Part shown: positions 17,459 through 25,238 of the stretch, in pieces
Layout: each line of letters starts with the position of its first letter
How positions within the stretch are numbered: the first letter of the stretch is position 1
Assembly: GCA_014238415.1 (NCBI GenBank)
Contig: JABABA010000008.1
Span: 62,001 to 126,000, forward strand
Direction of reading: 5' to 3'
Origin: Planctomycetota bacterium
GTDB taxonomy: Bacteria; Planctomycetota; UBA1135; GCA-002686595
DNA: 64,000 bases
Program-made: the position numbers and the translations under genes
The notes under the pieces: model-generated
The model's input: only the letters and a program-made list of their open reading frames with translations
Database searches by the model: none
What the model was told of the DNA's origin: nothing

Positions 17459-18742
17459 ATGCGTGCGCCCACTTTTTTGGTTCTGCTTCTGGCCCCTGGA
17501 CTCGCGGCCTCCTGCGGTCTCCAGCCAGGAGATGAGCAGACATCCCAGGCGCGAGAGCCCGGGGACTCTTCCCAGGTCACTCTGCCCGGCGTCGATGTGC
17601 TGCTGGAACTGGGCCTTGATCGCTTGAAGGGGCAGCGCGTGGGACTGCTGACCAACCGCACTGGCCGGCTCCGTGACGGCCGGCGCACGATTGATTTGCT
17701 CTGGCAGGCGCCAGAGGTGGAACTGGTGCGTCTCTTCAGTCCAGAGCATGGGCTAAAGACTGAGCTTGAGGGCCGCGTGCAGGACGGAGCCGATGGGCTC
17801 ACGAATCTGCCAGTAGTCAGTCTTTATGGTCAGCATCGACGCCCGCAGGAAGAGGACCTTGAGGACCTCGATCTGGTGATCTTTGATCTGCAGGATGTGG
17901 GCGTACGCTTCTACACCTACAGCACAACCCTTTTCTATCTTTTGGAAGCCTGTTCGGATCTCAAACAGGAGCGCCCGGACAGAGCGCCGGGGGTGATGGT
18001 CCTCGATCGGCCCAATCCATTGAGTTCCTATGGTCCCCGTGGGCCCCTGTCGGACCCCAGTCGCCGATCGTTCATCTGTCCGGCTGACCTGCCCCTGATG
18101 CATGGACTGACCCTTGGGGAGTTGGCCCTCTGGCGTGTGGCCCAGCAGGACCTGAGCGTGGATCTAGAGGTGGTGCAACTCAAGCAATGGGATCCATCCA
18201 GCCATTGGAGCGAGACGGGTCTGACCTGGATCGCCCCCAGTCCGAACCTGCGCACACCTGAGAGTGCTCTGCTGTATCCCATGATCGGCGTGCTTGAGGC
18301 CAGCAACCTCTCCGTTGGCCGCGGTACGGATGAACCATTCATGCGCTTGGGCGCTGCCTGGCTCGACGGGCGTGCACTGGCCCAGCGCCTCAGGGCTCGA
18401 CCCCTGCCCGGGCTCTTGGCCGAGTTCCTCAAGTTCAGTCCTGACAGTGGCCCCTTTCAAGGGGAGATCTGCGAGGGCGTGCAGTTTCAGATTGTCGAGC
18501 GCATGGATCTTCGTCCTGTGGAGAGCGGTTTGAGGTTGGTGCGAGAGCTGATCGAGCTGGGTGGGGCGGAATTCGACTGGCGCCGGGTGGACGAGAGACT
18601 GGCACATGCCAGCACCTTGGAGCGGGTTCGACAGCAGTCTGCCCAGGATCCGGGGCTGGGGGAGGTGACCTGGCGCTCCGGTCTTTTGCGCTGGCGCAAG
18701 GGGGTGCGGCCCTATCTGTTGTACCCACGCAGCTGGGAGTAG
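17459..18742 (+). CDS. DUF1343 lipoprotein, NamZ-like exo-beta-N-acetylmuramidase family
   Basis: Exported protein of 427 residues of the DUF1343 family. The characterised member NamZ removes terminal N-acetylmuramic acid from peptidoglycan fragments. The signal peptide ends in a lipobox (LAASC, Cys near residue 19). Family motifs are GLLTNRTGRLRDG, LFSPEHGL, LPVVSLYGQHRRP, VIFDLQDVGVRFYTY and MVLDRPNPL, then PLMHGLTLGELA. Length is normal. It stands alone between mcsB (206 bases upstream) and a convergent CBS gene, with which it shares a small hairpin. Activity on muropeptides is inferred from the family; no recycling enzyme is encoded next to it. Confidence 0.88.
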   Translation: MRAPTFLVLLLAPGLAASCGLQPGDEQTSQAREPGDSSQVTLPGVDVLLELGLDRLKGQRVGLLTNRTGRLRDGRRTIDLLWQAPEVELVRLFSPEHGLKTELEGRVQDGADGLTNLPVVSLYGQHRRPQEEDLEDLDLVIFDLQDVGVRFYTYSTTLFYLLEACSDLKQERPDRAPGVMVLDRPNPLSSYGPRGPLSDPSRRSFICPADLPLMHGLTLGELALWRVAQQDLSVDLEVVQLKQWDPSSHWSETGLTWIAPSPNLRTPESALLYPMIGVLEASNLSVGRGTDEPFMRLGAAWLDGRALAQRLRARPLPGLLAEFLKFSPDSGPFQGEICEGVQFQIVERMDLRPVESGLRLVRELIELGGAEFDWRRVDERLAHASTLERVRQQSAQDPGLGEVTWRSGLLRWRKGVRPYLLYPRSWE

Positions 18743-18743
18743 T

Positions 18744-18774
18744 TTGAGGGGCCGCTGGGTGCTGCGACCCTCAG
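18744..18774. terminator. possible shared terminator between convergent genes
   Basis: Short inverted repeat, tgaggg at 18745-18750 and ccctca at 18768-18773, with a partly paired loop. It lies between the DUF1343 stop and the stop codon of the convergent CBS gene, and its right arm covers that stop. There is no clear T-tract, so the call is tentative. Confidence 0.35.
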
Positions 18775-19202
18775 CTGATCTTGCCTCGGATGTAATCATC
18801 CATGGCGCTGTTGGCAGCTCGCTGCTCCGCAAGGTCAGCTCGGATCAGGTCGCGCACGGAGAGAACAGCAATCACTTCGTCCTTCTCAACCACGGGTACA
18901 TGTCGGATGTGGCGGTCTCTGAGTTGTTGGCGCACTTCCTTGACCAGGTCATCCGGGCCTGCTGTGAAGACCTTGCGCGACATCACTTCTTCAAGCTTGA
19001 CCGAGTCCGGCTCGAGACCGACGGCGATCACGCGGGTCATCAGGTCGCGTTCGGTGAAGATGCCTCTCAAGGTTCCGTCTTCCTCCTGGATCAGGACCGA
19101 ACCACAGTTGCAGTCCACCATCTTGCGCACTCCTTCTCGGACGGACGCTTCCGGGGTCAGCCTGACCGGGTCGAAGGACCCAAGTAGCTCTCGAACTTTC
19201 AT
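18771..19202 (-). CDS. tandem CBS-domain protein
   Basis: Small cytosolic protein of 143 residues made of two CBS domains, a module that binds adenosyl nucleotides and senses energy state. The first pair of strands runs through VRLTPEASVREGVRKMVDCNCGSVLI and GIFTERDLMTRV; the second through FTAGPDDLVKEVRQQL, HVPVVEKDEVIAVLSVRDLI. Short stand-alone CBS pairs usually regulate partner proteins in trans or dimerise. The partner here is not evident: the flanking genes are a convergent lipoprotein and an upstream helical-repeat lipoprotein on the same strand. Confidence 0.88.
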   Translation of the reverse strand: MKVRELLGSFDPVRLTPEASVREGVRKMVDCNCGSVLIQEEDGTLRGIFTERDLMTRVIAVGLEPDSVKLEEVMSRKVFTAGPDDLVKEVRQQLRDRHIRHVPVVEKDEVIAVLSVRDLIRADLAEQRAANSAMDDYIRGKIS

Positions 19203-19329
19203 GCTCTTTCCTCCACGGTGCAGTCCCAGCGCAGGTTCGAGTTGGTGTCGTTGCGCTTGATAGGGCTGCTCTGCGAGCCCTACTGTACATGGGATCCATA
19301 GAGGATGCGAGGGGGTGTCCAGAGGGGGC

Positions 19330-20343
19330 CTATCCCCCTTCTAGGCCCTCAGAGGCCGTATTTAGGCCTCCCAGCAACTGCTCACACTTGCGCATGGCTC
19401 GGCGCGCGCGAACCACATCCGGGTGGTCGAAGTCCAACTTGGTCAGGCGAAAAAACTGCTTGAGGGCCTGTTGGGCCCGGGGAGCATCTCCTGACTCCAG
19501 GAGCAACTGGCCTCGCCGAGCATGAAGCCCGGGAAGCGAGTCATCAAGTTGCAGGGCCCCGTCCAGTTCCAGCAGAGCCGCCCGCTTGCGCCCATGCTTG
19601 TAGTGCAGTTCAGAGAGGTGGATGTGGGTCGCAATCATCACCTCCTGGTTGGCAAAGACCGCTCGCTGAATCTTCCAGGAACTGCCCTCCGAGTTGCGCA
19701 ATTCTTCGATCTTGCGCTGTTGGATCAGGCTGGACTCGGATAGTGACTGCAGCAAAGCGCGCCCTGCTTGCAGGCACTGATCGTCGTCACCGAGAAGAGA
19801 TGCGGTTCGCATGATGCCGTTGAGGGCCTCGGTGCCTCCCGGGAAGATCTTCTCTGCTCTTGAGTAGTGATCAATGGCTGCGCTCCACATATCCCTGGCT
19901 TCGGCGCGTAGCTCGGTGGCACGGGCCCTGGGGTCCGCTGCATCAGTGTAGGTGTTCCCAGACTCGATCCCCCCGGCAGAGTCCTGGCGGATCAGTCCCC
20001 TGCGCTCGGCGACCTCTCCGGCAACCAGAAAGACCCGGAAGTCCTCGGTCTGGAGCAGGCCCTCCAGGATGTTGTGGGCTGCCTCAAGGGTCTCGGTCTT
20101 GTTGAGGTAAAGCAGACAGCGGGCTTTCACCAGGCGCAAGAATTCGTTCTCCGGGTCCACTTCCAGGCCCTTGTTGGCCTGGTGAATCGCCCGGTCGAAG
20201 GCATGCATGTCGTAGTAGCGCATGCAACTCTCCCCGTAGTAGTCCAGCTTCTCCGCGTCTGTCATCTCCTCGGGCCCGCTGGAGCAGGAGTTGAGGAGAG
20301 GCAGGCAGAGGGCAGAGAGCAGGATCAGGGTGGCGCGGAGCAT
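19330..20343 (-). CDS. TPR-like repeat lipoprotein, function unknown
   Basis: Predicted lipoprotein of about 337 residues. Start chosen at ATG 20343 because it yields a compact signal peptide (LRATLILLSALCLPLLNSC) with lipidation Cys near residue 20; the frame is open to 20400. The mature protein is helical, with TPR-like helix pairs: YYDMHAFDRAIHQANKGLEVDPEN, WSAAIDHYSRAEKIFPGGTEALNG, HIHLSELHYKHGRKRAALLE and LHARRGQLLLESGDAPRAQQAL. TPR lipoproteins often scaffold envelope complexes. No enzyme motif is seen. The gene ends about 127 bases before the CBS gene on the same strand. Confidence 0.72.
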   Translation of the reverse strand: MLRATLILLSALCLPLLNSCSSGPEEMTDAEKLDYYGESCMRYYDMHAFDRAIHQANKGLEVDPENEFLRLVKARCLLYLNKTETLEAAHNILEGLLQTEDFRVFLVAGEVAERRGLIRQDSAGGIESGNTYTDAADPRARATELRAEARDMWSAAIDHYSRAEKIFPGGTEALNGIMRTASLLGDDDQCLQAGRALLQSLSESSLIQQRKIEELRNSEGSSWKIQRAVFANQEVMIATHIHLSELHYKHGRKRAALLELDGALQLDDSLPGLHARRGQLLLESGDAPRAQQALKQFFRLTKLDFDHPDVVRARRAMRKCEQLLGGLNTASEGLEGG

Positions 20344-20430
20344 GGGGGCGGCTGGTGGGAATGGCATGGGTGAGCCAGTACACAGGATACCCCCCCTCAT
20401 GGACCCGGTGGGAGGGCAGGCTGGCAGGGG

Positions 20431-21972
20431 TCAGTGGCCTGCACTGCCTCGCAATAGGCTGGCCAGACGCTCTGGTTGCGCCCTGACCCGCAAGATTTTA
20501 CCCCCGGCCAGGGTTACAAGGCCGGGCTTGGCCCCTTTGGGCTTGTGCACGTGCTTGCGTTCCACAAGATGCACATCGCACTGGGAGGCACCTCGGGCCG
20601 GGGAGAAATGCACTGCCAGGAGGGCTGCGTCCACAATCGCCTGCTCGCTCGGCTGCACCCCGCGGCCCGTGCGCAGAATCACGTGACTGCCGGGCACATC
20701 CTGAGTGTGCAGCCAAAGGTCCAGCCCTCGCGAGTGGTGCAGGGTCAGATCATCGTTGTCTTTGGCAGTGCGGCCCACGCGGATTTCCAGGCCCGCTTCG
20801 GTCTGGAAGGTGCGATAGGGCAGGCGCGGAGGGCGTGGTTTTTTCTTGCGTGGGTTGGATTCCTGACGCTTTTCGAGCAGGCCTGCTTCGACTGCTTCAG
20901 TATCCAACCGCAAGGGATCTTCAGTGGTCAACGCCTGGGCAGCCAGCTCTTCCAGGCGTAAAATCCGTGAGCGGGCCTGATCGCGATCCTGCTCCAGGGT
21001 GGCCTGTGCTTTTTCGAGCTTGTGCACACGAGCAAAAATCTTTTCCAGGTTTTCGCTCGGGGTCAGTTTGGGATCGAGGGTGAGTTTGCGCTGGGGCGTG
21101 TCCGCAGAAAACCAATCCGAGACTGTAGCTTCTGTCATTCCACGTCGAAGGGTTCCCAGCACAGACTTGAGCAGCTCTCCATCCTGGCGAATGCGTTCAC
21201 ATTCTTCTGTGGCCAGGGCCCGCTGTTCTATTCCATTCAGGGCTGAGCGGGCGCGGTTCAGGCGCCGGTCCAGGCGTGCCGTCAGCCGCGATCGATCCTG
21301 CTCCAGAACTGTCGCATCTGCCATCAGGCCCAGGGCGCACTCAACCCGCCAGGAGAGTGGGGCGCGATCCTTGACGGGACCTGGAGGCGGCGTGTCTGGG
21401 TCTGGATAGCTCTCCTCGATGGAGGGCTGCGGCTTGTCAGGAGGCCGCAGCGATCCGCCAGGTGGGGACCAGGTGCGTCCATTGCCCAGCCGGGCCGGGC
21501 GCTCGGGTTTGTCTGATTGAGGCACCAGGACCTCGAGGATGCGGTCATTTGGGCCCAGCAGAACGATGTTGGAGTGCCGCCCGAGAAACTCCAGCAGAAG
21601 GGCGCGCCTGTCGGTTCCTGGGCAGTTGTTGAACTCCAGGAGCGCAATGCGGTCAGCGCCCACCTGCTCGATGGACTTGAGGGTTGAGCCCAGGAGTTCT
21701 TCTCCTAGACGGTCGAAGACTGGCGCGTGGCTTCCTCGATGGGAATGCACCCGGCCTTGTTGTAGATGCAGGCGCGCTCCATCCAGATGGGCCGAGAGGC
21801 GCAGGCGCAGGCGTGGGGGCCCATCGGGTACGGGGCTCGGTGGTGTCAGGATCAGCAGCAGATCCCGTGGAGGCAGAGGTTGGACCTCGGTCACGGTCCA
21901 TCCGGATACGAGCTGACCGAGCTCGCAAGCAAGCTCGGTCAGATGGGTCGCGCTGAAAGCGGAGAACTTCAG
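20431..21972 (-). CDS. rqcH: NFACT-family ribosome quality control protein (RqcH-like), probable CTG start
   Basis: NFACT protein of about 513 residues. RqcH binds obstructed large ribosomal subunits and adds C-terminal alanine tails to stalled peptides. The N-terminal NFACT-N domain contains GADRIALLEF with the functional DR pair (D107-R108); a coiled-coil middle region (about 290-370) follows, and the C-terminal NFACT-R domain reads YRTFQTEAGLEIRVGRTAKDN, LWLHTQDVPGSHVILR and RKHVHKPKGAKPGLV. Homology begins at KFSAFSATHL, where no ATG, GTG or TTG lies in frame. A CTG at 21972 is preceded by AAGGA six bases away, an ideal ribosome-binding site, so CTG is proposed. The next in-frame ATGs (22116 and a nearer one) lie inside ndk and give a non-homologous leader. 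Confidence 0.85.
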   Translation of the reverse strand: MKFSAFSATHLTELACELGQLVSGWTVTEVQPLPPRDLLLILTPPSPVPDGPPRLRLRLSAHLDGARLHLQQGRVHSHRGSHAPVFDRLGEELLGSTLKSIEQVGADRIALLEFNNCPGTDRRALLLEFLGRHSNIVLLGPNDRILEVLVPQSDKPERPARLGNGRTWSPPGGSLRPPDKPQPSIEESYPDPDTPPPGPVKDRAPLSWRVECALGLMADATVLEQDRSRLTARLDRRLNRARSALNGIEQRALATEECERIRQDGELLKSVLGTLRRGMTEATVSDWFSADTPQRKLTLDPKLTPSENLEKIFARVHKLEKAQATLEQDRDQARSRILRLEELAAQALTTEDPLRLDTEAVEAGLLEKRQESNPRKKKPRPPRLPYRTFQTEAGLEIRVGRTAKDNDDLTLHHSRGLDLWLHTQDVPGSHVILRTGRGVQPSEQAIVDAALLAVHFSPARGASQCDVHLVERKHVHKPKGAKPGLVTLAGGKILRVRAQPERLASLLRGSAGH

Positions 21973-22012
21973 GAGAGTTCCTTGGCGAGAAGGAGCTTCA
22001 GGAGAGCTCCTC
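21964..22012. repeat. 20-base imperfect direct repeat spanning the ndk stop and rqcH start
   Basis: Two 20-base copies, 21964-21983 and 21993-22012, matching at 17 of 20 positions (plus strand core cttcaggagag). On the coding strand one copy carries the ndk stop codon and the other the ribosome-binding site and proposed CTG start of rqcH, suggesting a local duplication produced the start context. Confidence 0.7.
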
Positions 22013-22468
22013 AGCAATGTTGTAGGTCCAGCCGAGATCCGCGGGCTCCCACTCGCTGATTTCGGCTGCATCGCTGAACCACAGGGCCATTTCGCTCTTG
22101 GCCGTATCCGGCCCATCCGAAGCGTGGACCAGGTTGTTGGAGAAGCTCATGCCATAGTCCCCGCGGATTGTCCCGGGGGCAGCTTCGCGGCTGTTGGTGG
22201 CACCCACCATCTGGCGTACGACTTTGATCGCGTCCTTGCCTTCCAAGCAAAGCGCCACAACCGGGCCGGAACTCATAAAGCCCACCAGGTTCTGGAAGAA
22301 GGGCCGATCCCGGTGCACTTCGTAGTGCTGCTCAAGGTGCTCGCTGGGAAAGGTGCGCATCTTGAGGCCGATCAGCTTCAATCCCTTCGCTTCGAATCGT
22401 GAAAGGATGCTGCCGATCAGGCCACGCTGGGCGGCATCGGGCTTGAGGAGGACGAGCGTGCGTTCCAC
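21998..22468 (-). CDS. ndk: nucleoside diphosphate kinase
   Basis: Kinase of about 156 residues that equalises nucleoside triphosphate pools by transferring phosphate from ATP to NDPs. The start is a GTG at 22468 giving ERTLVLLKPDAAQRGLIG, the family's usual N-terminus; the much longer open frame upstream is non-homologous. The catalytic histidine lies in NLVHASDGPDTAKSE (H115), the normal position. The C-terminal extension GWTYNIAEELS is slightly longer than the 140-residue norm but common. It is followed by rqcH after 25 bases, so the two are likely one transcript. The 5-prime region includes a long inverted repeat (22508-22555). Confidence 0.95.
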   Translation of the reverse strand: MERTLVLLKPDAAQRGLIGSILSRFEAKGLKLIGLKMRTFPSEHLEQHYEVHRDRPFFQNLVGFMSSGPVVALCLEGKDAIKVVRQMVGATNSREAAPGTIRGDYGMSFSNNLVHASDGPDTAKSEMALWFSDAAEISEWEPADLGWTYNIAEELS

Positions 22469-22507
22469 GGTTGGGATTCCAGGTGACTGGGTGAGTTGAA
22501 AGAAATA

Positions 22508-22555
22508 GGGCGGACCTTTTCGACCCCCATCCCTGGAAGGTTTCCGGGTCCGCCC
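22508..22555 (-). promoter_or_regulatory. inverted repeat in the ndk upstream region
   Basis: Perfect 9-base arms gggcggacc (22508-22516) and ggtccgccc (22547-22555) separated by 30 bases, 40 bases upstream of the ndk start. On the minus strand the structure is followed by a pyrimidine-rich tail (tatttctttc), so it could act as an attenuator or as an mRNA leader structure. This is a structural observation only. Confidence 0.4.
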
Positions 22556-23090
22556 CGGATTTGGGGGAGGAGCATAGCGATGGGGGGGGTGCAGCGCCAC
22601 CCTGGTCCAGGCTTGGCTGGCCCAATCAACGCCCTTGGTGGCCTGGGCAGGTGTGTGAGGCTTGTCTGGCAAGCTCCAGAGGGGCCCCGACCGAGGGGGC
22701 AGGGGGTCGAGAGGACGGTTCGGGCCTTGCTGGGCACACTCCTCCTGGGGCTCCTGGAGGTCCCTGTGGAGCAAGAATCCCAGGGGCCATGCCGGTTCCC
22801 GCCCGAGTCTTCCACAACCCGGTGAGGGATCTGCTGTGGCAGGAGGTCGCATGCTCCTGGCGCGCCCCAAGATAACCGCTTCCTGATCCTTGACTCGGCA
22901 ACGCTGATTCCTACCATAGCGGCCCATATCTCGGATCGGGGGCATTTTGAAGGGCGCGCGAGCGGTCCAAGCCTCTGGCTCGAGATGAACGTTTGAGAAC
23001 CTGCGCCCCCCCGGATCTCCCCGATCCATCCCGGCTTTTTTCTGTCCTGCCCGAGTCTGGTATTTTCACCTTTCCAGCCCCTTGTTCAGC
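22556..23090. other. long intergenic region between ndk and the ATP synthase operon
   Basis: About 535 bases with no convincing gene on either strand: the open frames are Pro/Gly/Arg-rich and look like high-GC chance ORFs. No tRNA, SRP RNA, RNase P or tmRNA signature was recognised. The region must hold the divergent promoters for ndk and for the atp operon; I could not fix promoter elements with confidence. Confidence 0.5.
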
Positions 23091-23342
23091 GTGCCCACAG
23101 ATCCTCAACGAGAAGACTCCCCTGGCCCGAAGGACTGGCAAGCAGATCTTGCCCGTTACGGTGGTCTCGGTCTTACCCTTGGTGTGACCTTGGCCGCGTT
23201 TTCTCTGGCAGGTTGGTGGCTCGATAGTCAGCTTGGCACCAGCCCCCTGTGCTTGCTGATTGGAACAGGCCTTGGATTTTTCGGTGGGATGGTCTCCCTC
23301 ATTCGCAAGGTTCCCACTGTCCGTGGGAAGCAGCGCAAGTGA
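23091..23342 (+). CDS. atpZ: AtpZ/AtpI-family small membrane protein (ATPase gene 1)
   Basis: First gene of the ATP synthase operon, about 83 residues. After a charged N-terminus (ending DLARYGGLGLTLG) it has two membrane helices, LGVTLAAFSLAGWWLDSQLG and CLLIGTGLGFFGGMVSLIR, the standard hairpin of the AtpZ family. Such proteins associate with the F0 sector and have been linked to c-ring assembly or magnesium/calcium transport in alkaliphiles. Start is taken as GTG 23091; TTG at 23082 in the same frame is an alternative. The stop overlaps a GTG (GTGA) that may start the next gene. Confidence 0.82.
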   Translation: MPTDPQREDSPGPKDWQADLARYGGLGLTLGVTLAAFSLAGWWLDSQLGTSPLCLLIGTGLGFFGGMVSLIRKVPTVRGKQRK

Positions 23343-23761
23343 AGTCGGCTCCTTTGATTCAGGCGCGATCACCGATTCCCATGTCAAAAACCTCATTGAT
23401 CACCCTGCTCGGGCTGGCGGCCGCTGTCGTGATTGCGATGGAGCAGGAACCCGCTCAGCGTGCGGGCATCCTCGCCGGTGCAGTGCTGGGTGCGGGAATT
23501 GGTCTGCTGGGCTTCGCCTGGTTGCGACATAGCCTCGAGAATCGTCCCGCTCGGGCTTTCAATACCCTCGTGCTTGGTTTTCTCTTTCACCTTGGTGCTC
23601 TTCTGACGGGTACGCTGGCTCTGCATTACGCCCCCGTGGCCAAAGAGCTCTTTGATGCGCGGGTCTTTGCAGTGGGCTACGCCTGCCTGGCCTTCATACC
23701 TCTCGTGTTTGGTGCTCTGGAAAGCGTCCGGATTACGAGCCAAAACAGGACCGCCGCATGA
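23339..23761 (+). CDS. atpI: AtpI-like ATP synthase assembly membrane protein
   Basis: Second operon gene, about 140 residues with four predicted membrane helices (LITLLGLAAAVVIAM, GILAGAVLGAGIGLLGFAWL, FNTLVLGFLFHLGALLTGTL and GYACLAFIPLVFGAL). Position and topology fit the AtpI family that helps assemble the c-ring, although sequence similarity is weak and no unique motif is visible. The start could be the GTG at 23339 that overlaps the atpZ stop, or the ATG at 23381, which begins just before the first helix. The stop overlaps the atpB start as ATGA. Confidence 0.65.
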   Translation: MKSAPLIQARSPIPMSKTSLITLLGLAAAVVIAMEQEPAQRAGILAGAVLGAGIGLLGFAWLRHSLENRPARAFNTLVLGFLFHLGALLTGTLALHYAPVAKELFDARVFAVGYACLAFIPLVFGALESVRITSQNRTAA

Positions 23762-24714
23762 ACCTTCTGCGCCCGATTCTTATTCTGGCGGTGATCGTAG
23801 GAGCCGCCTTCGTCTCCACGAACTTCACCGAGCATCACGCGGGAAGCAACGCGAAACCCATGGATGCGCTCTATGCGCACGTTGTCCCTGCCAAGCTTGT
23901 GTTCTCGGATCAGGGGCATGGTCATGGGGAGGAGGGCACCGAGGACCACCATGACATACATGCTGGTGATGATGATCATGAGCACGCGGCGGTTGGTGTC
24001 TTCGGGCTGCCCGAGAGCGTTGCCCCCTCCAACCTCCAGGTCTTCCAATTGGCAGCGATCCTGCTGATCCTGATCGCTTTCAGCGGAGTGGGGCAGCATC
24101 TCCGGACGGGCAAAGGCGACAAGCTGACCCGCATCCTGGCCGGATGGGTGACCTATGTCAGGGACGAGATGGTGCGTCCGAACATGCAGCGAGCAGACGA
24201 GCAGCAGTTCCTGCCCTATTTCCTGTATCTGTTCTTCTTCATCGTTTTCATGAACCTGATGGGGCTGGTACCCGGCGGTGCCACCGCAACCGCGTCGATT
24301 TTTGTGACGGCGGCTTTGGCCTTGACGACTCTGGTGGCCATGCTTGGTTGCGGAATGGTGAGTCAGGGTCCGATCAAGTTCTGGACCGGATTGGTGCCAG
24401 AGGTGCCCGCCTGGCTCTGGCCCTTGATGTTCTTGGTCGAGGTCCTTGGCCTCTTCATCAAGCCCTTCGCCTTGATGATCCGTCTTTTCGCGAACATGAC
24501 CGGAGGACACCTGGTGGTGCTCTCTTTCATGGGCCTGATTTTCTACTTCGCTGGAACGGACTACAGCTCTATTGGATGGGCTGTTTCGCCTCCGGCCGTG
24601 GGGCTTGCAGTGTTCATCATGATCATCGAGGGCTTTGTCGCCCTGTTGCAGGCCTACATTTTCACCCAACTGACGATCATGTTCGTCAGTACAGCTGTCC
24701 ACCCCGAGCACTGA
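23758..24714 (+). CDS. atpB: F-type ATP synthase subunit a, with histidine-rich N-terminal loop
   Basis: Membrane subunit a of F0, 318 residues, which with the c-ring forms the proton half-channels. The essential arginine lies in FALMIRLFANMTGGH (R242), with the surrounding LFIKPF and the C-terminal IIEGFVALLQAYIFTQL helix. The first helix (about 5-22) is followed by a hydrophilic segment of about 70 residues containing seven histidines within 30 residues (about 52-78: GHGHGEE, DHHDIH, DDDHEH). This makes the protein longer than most subunit a chains (240-290). The start overlaps the preceding stop (ATGA). Confidence 0.95.
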   Translation: MNLLRPILILAVIVGAAFVSTNFTEHHAGSNAKPMDALYAHVVPAKLVFSDQGHGHGEEGTEDHHDIHAGDDDHEHAAVGVFGLPESVAPSNLQVFQLAAILLILIAFSGVGQHLRTGKGDKLTRILAGWVTYVRDEMVRPNMQRADEQQFLPYFLYLFFFIVFMNLMGLVPGGATATASIFVTAALALTTLVAMLGCGMVSQGPIKFWTGLVPEVPAWLWPLMFLVEVLGLFIKPFALMIRLFANMTGGHLVVLSFMGLIFYFAGTDYSSIGWAVSPPAVGLAVFIMIIEGFVALLQAYIFTQLTIMFVSTAVHPEH

Positions 24715-24817
24715 TTCTCATTGGTCGGGTTGTTTGCGGCATCCGCCGCAAAACACTTCACAAACCCCTTTAGACAACCTACTAAGCCCCCGACGGGGCA
24801 TACCGGAGACAGGAAAG

Positions 24818-25057
24818 ATGATTCAAGCAGACCAAGTCATGGAAATTGGCAAGATGGGCGCAGGTATTGGCGCTGGTATCGGTGCCGTTGGTGCGGCCCT
24901 TGGCATTGGGCGCATCGGCGCTGCTGCTAACGAAGGCATCGCACGACAGCCCGAGGCAGCCGGCGAAATACGCGGCAACTCGATCATTCTTGCCGCTCTC
25001 ATCGAGGGCGTCTCGCTCTTTGCTGTTGTGGTAACACTCTTGATTGCCCTGGGCTGA
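24818..25057 (+). CDS. atpE: F-type ATP synthase subunit c
   Basis: Proteolipid of 79 residues that forms the rotating ring. Two helices flank the polar loop ARQPEA (residues 42-47). The ion-binding carboxylate is E63 in ALIEGVSLFAV. The helix 1 glycine pattern (GAGIGAGIGAVGAALGIG) is normal. The residues near E63 and the absence of an obvious Gln in helix 1 favour protons over sodium, an inference from known c-ring ligand patterns. ATG 24818 follows a good purine-rich site (aggaaag). The gene is separated from its neighbours by 103 and 181 bases, more than most others in the operon. Confidence 0.95.
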   Translation: MIQADQVMEIGKMGAGIGAGIGAVGAALGIGRIGAAANEGIARQPEAAGEIRGNSIILAALIEGVSLFAVVVTLLIALG

Positions 25058-25238
25058 TCGTTTGGAAAGCTCACTTGGGTTGTGTCAAAGAGGAGAAGCC
25101 CTTTCCTGGGTGCTGATGCTTTGATTTTTGCCTTGTGAGCCAGACGACTCTCCCCGCAGCCATTTGCGGCTGCGGCTGTCCGCGGGTCAGAACTCACTCA
25201 ATCGAACCAATTACAATCCTCCAACCAATCCTCAAAAT

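Noticed and set aside
22496..22901. Open frames in the ndk-atp gap
   Set aside because: Pro/Gly/Arg-rich translations on both strands with no motif; no ribosome-binding sites.
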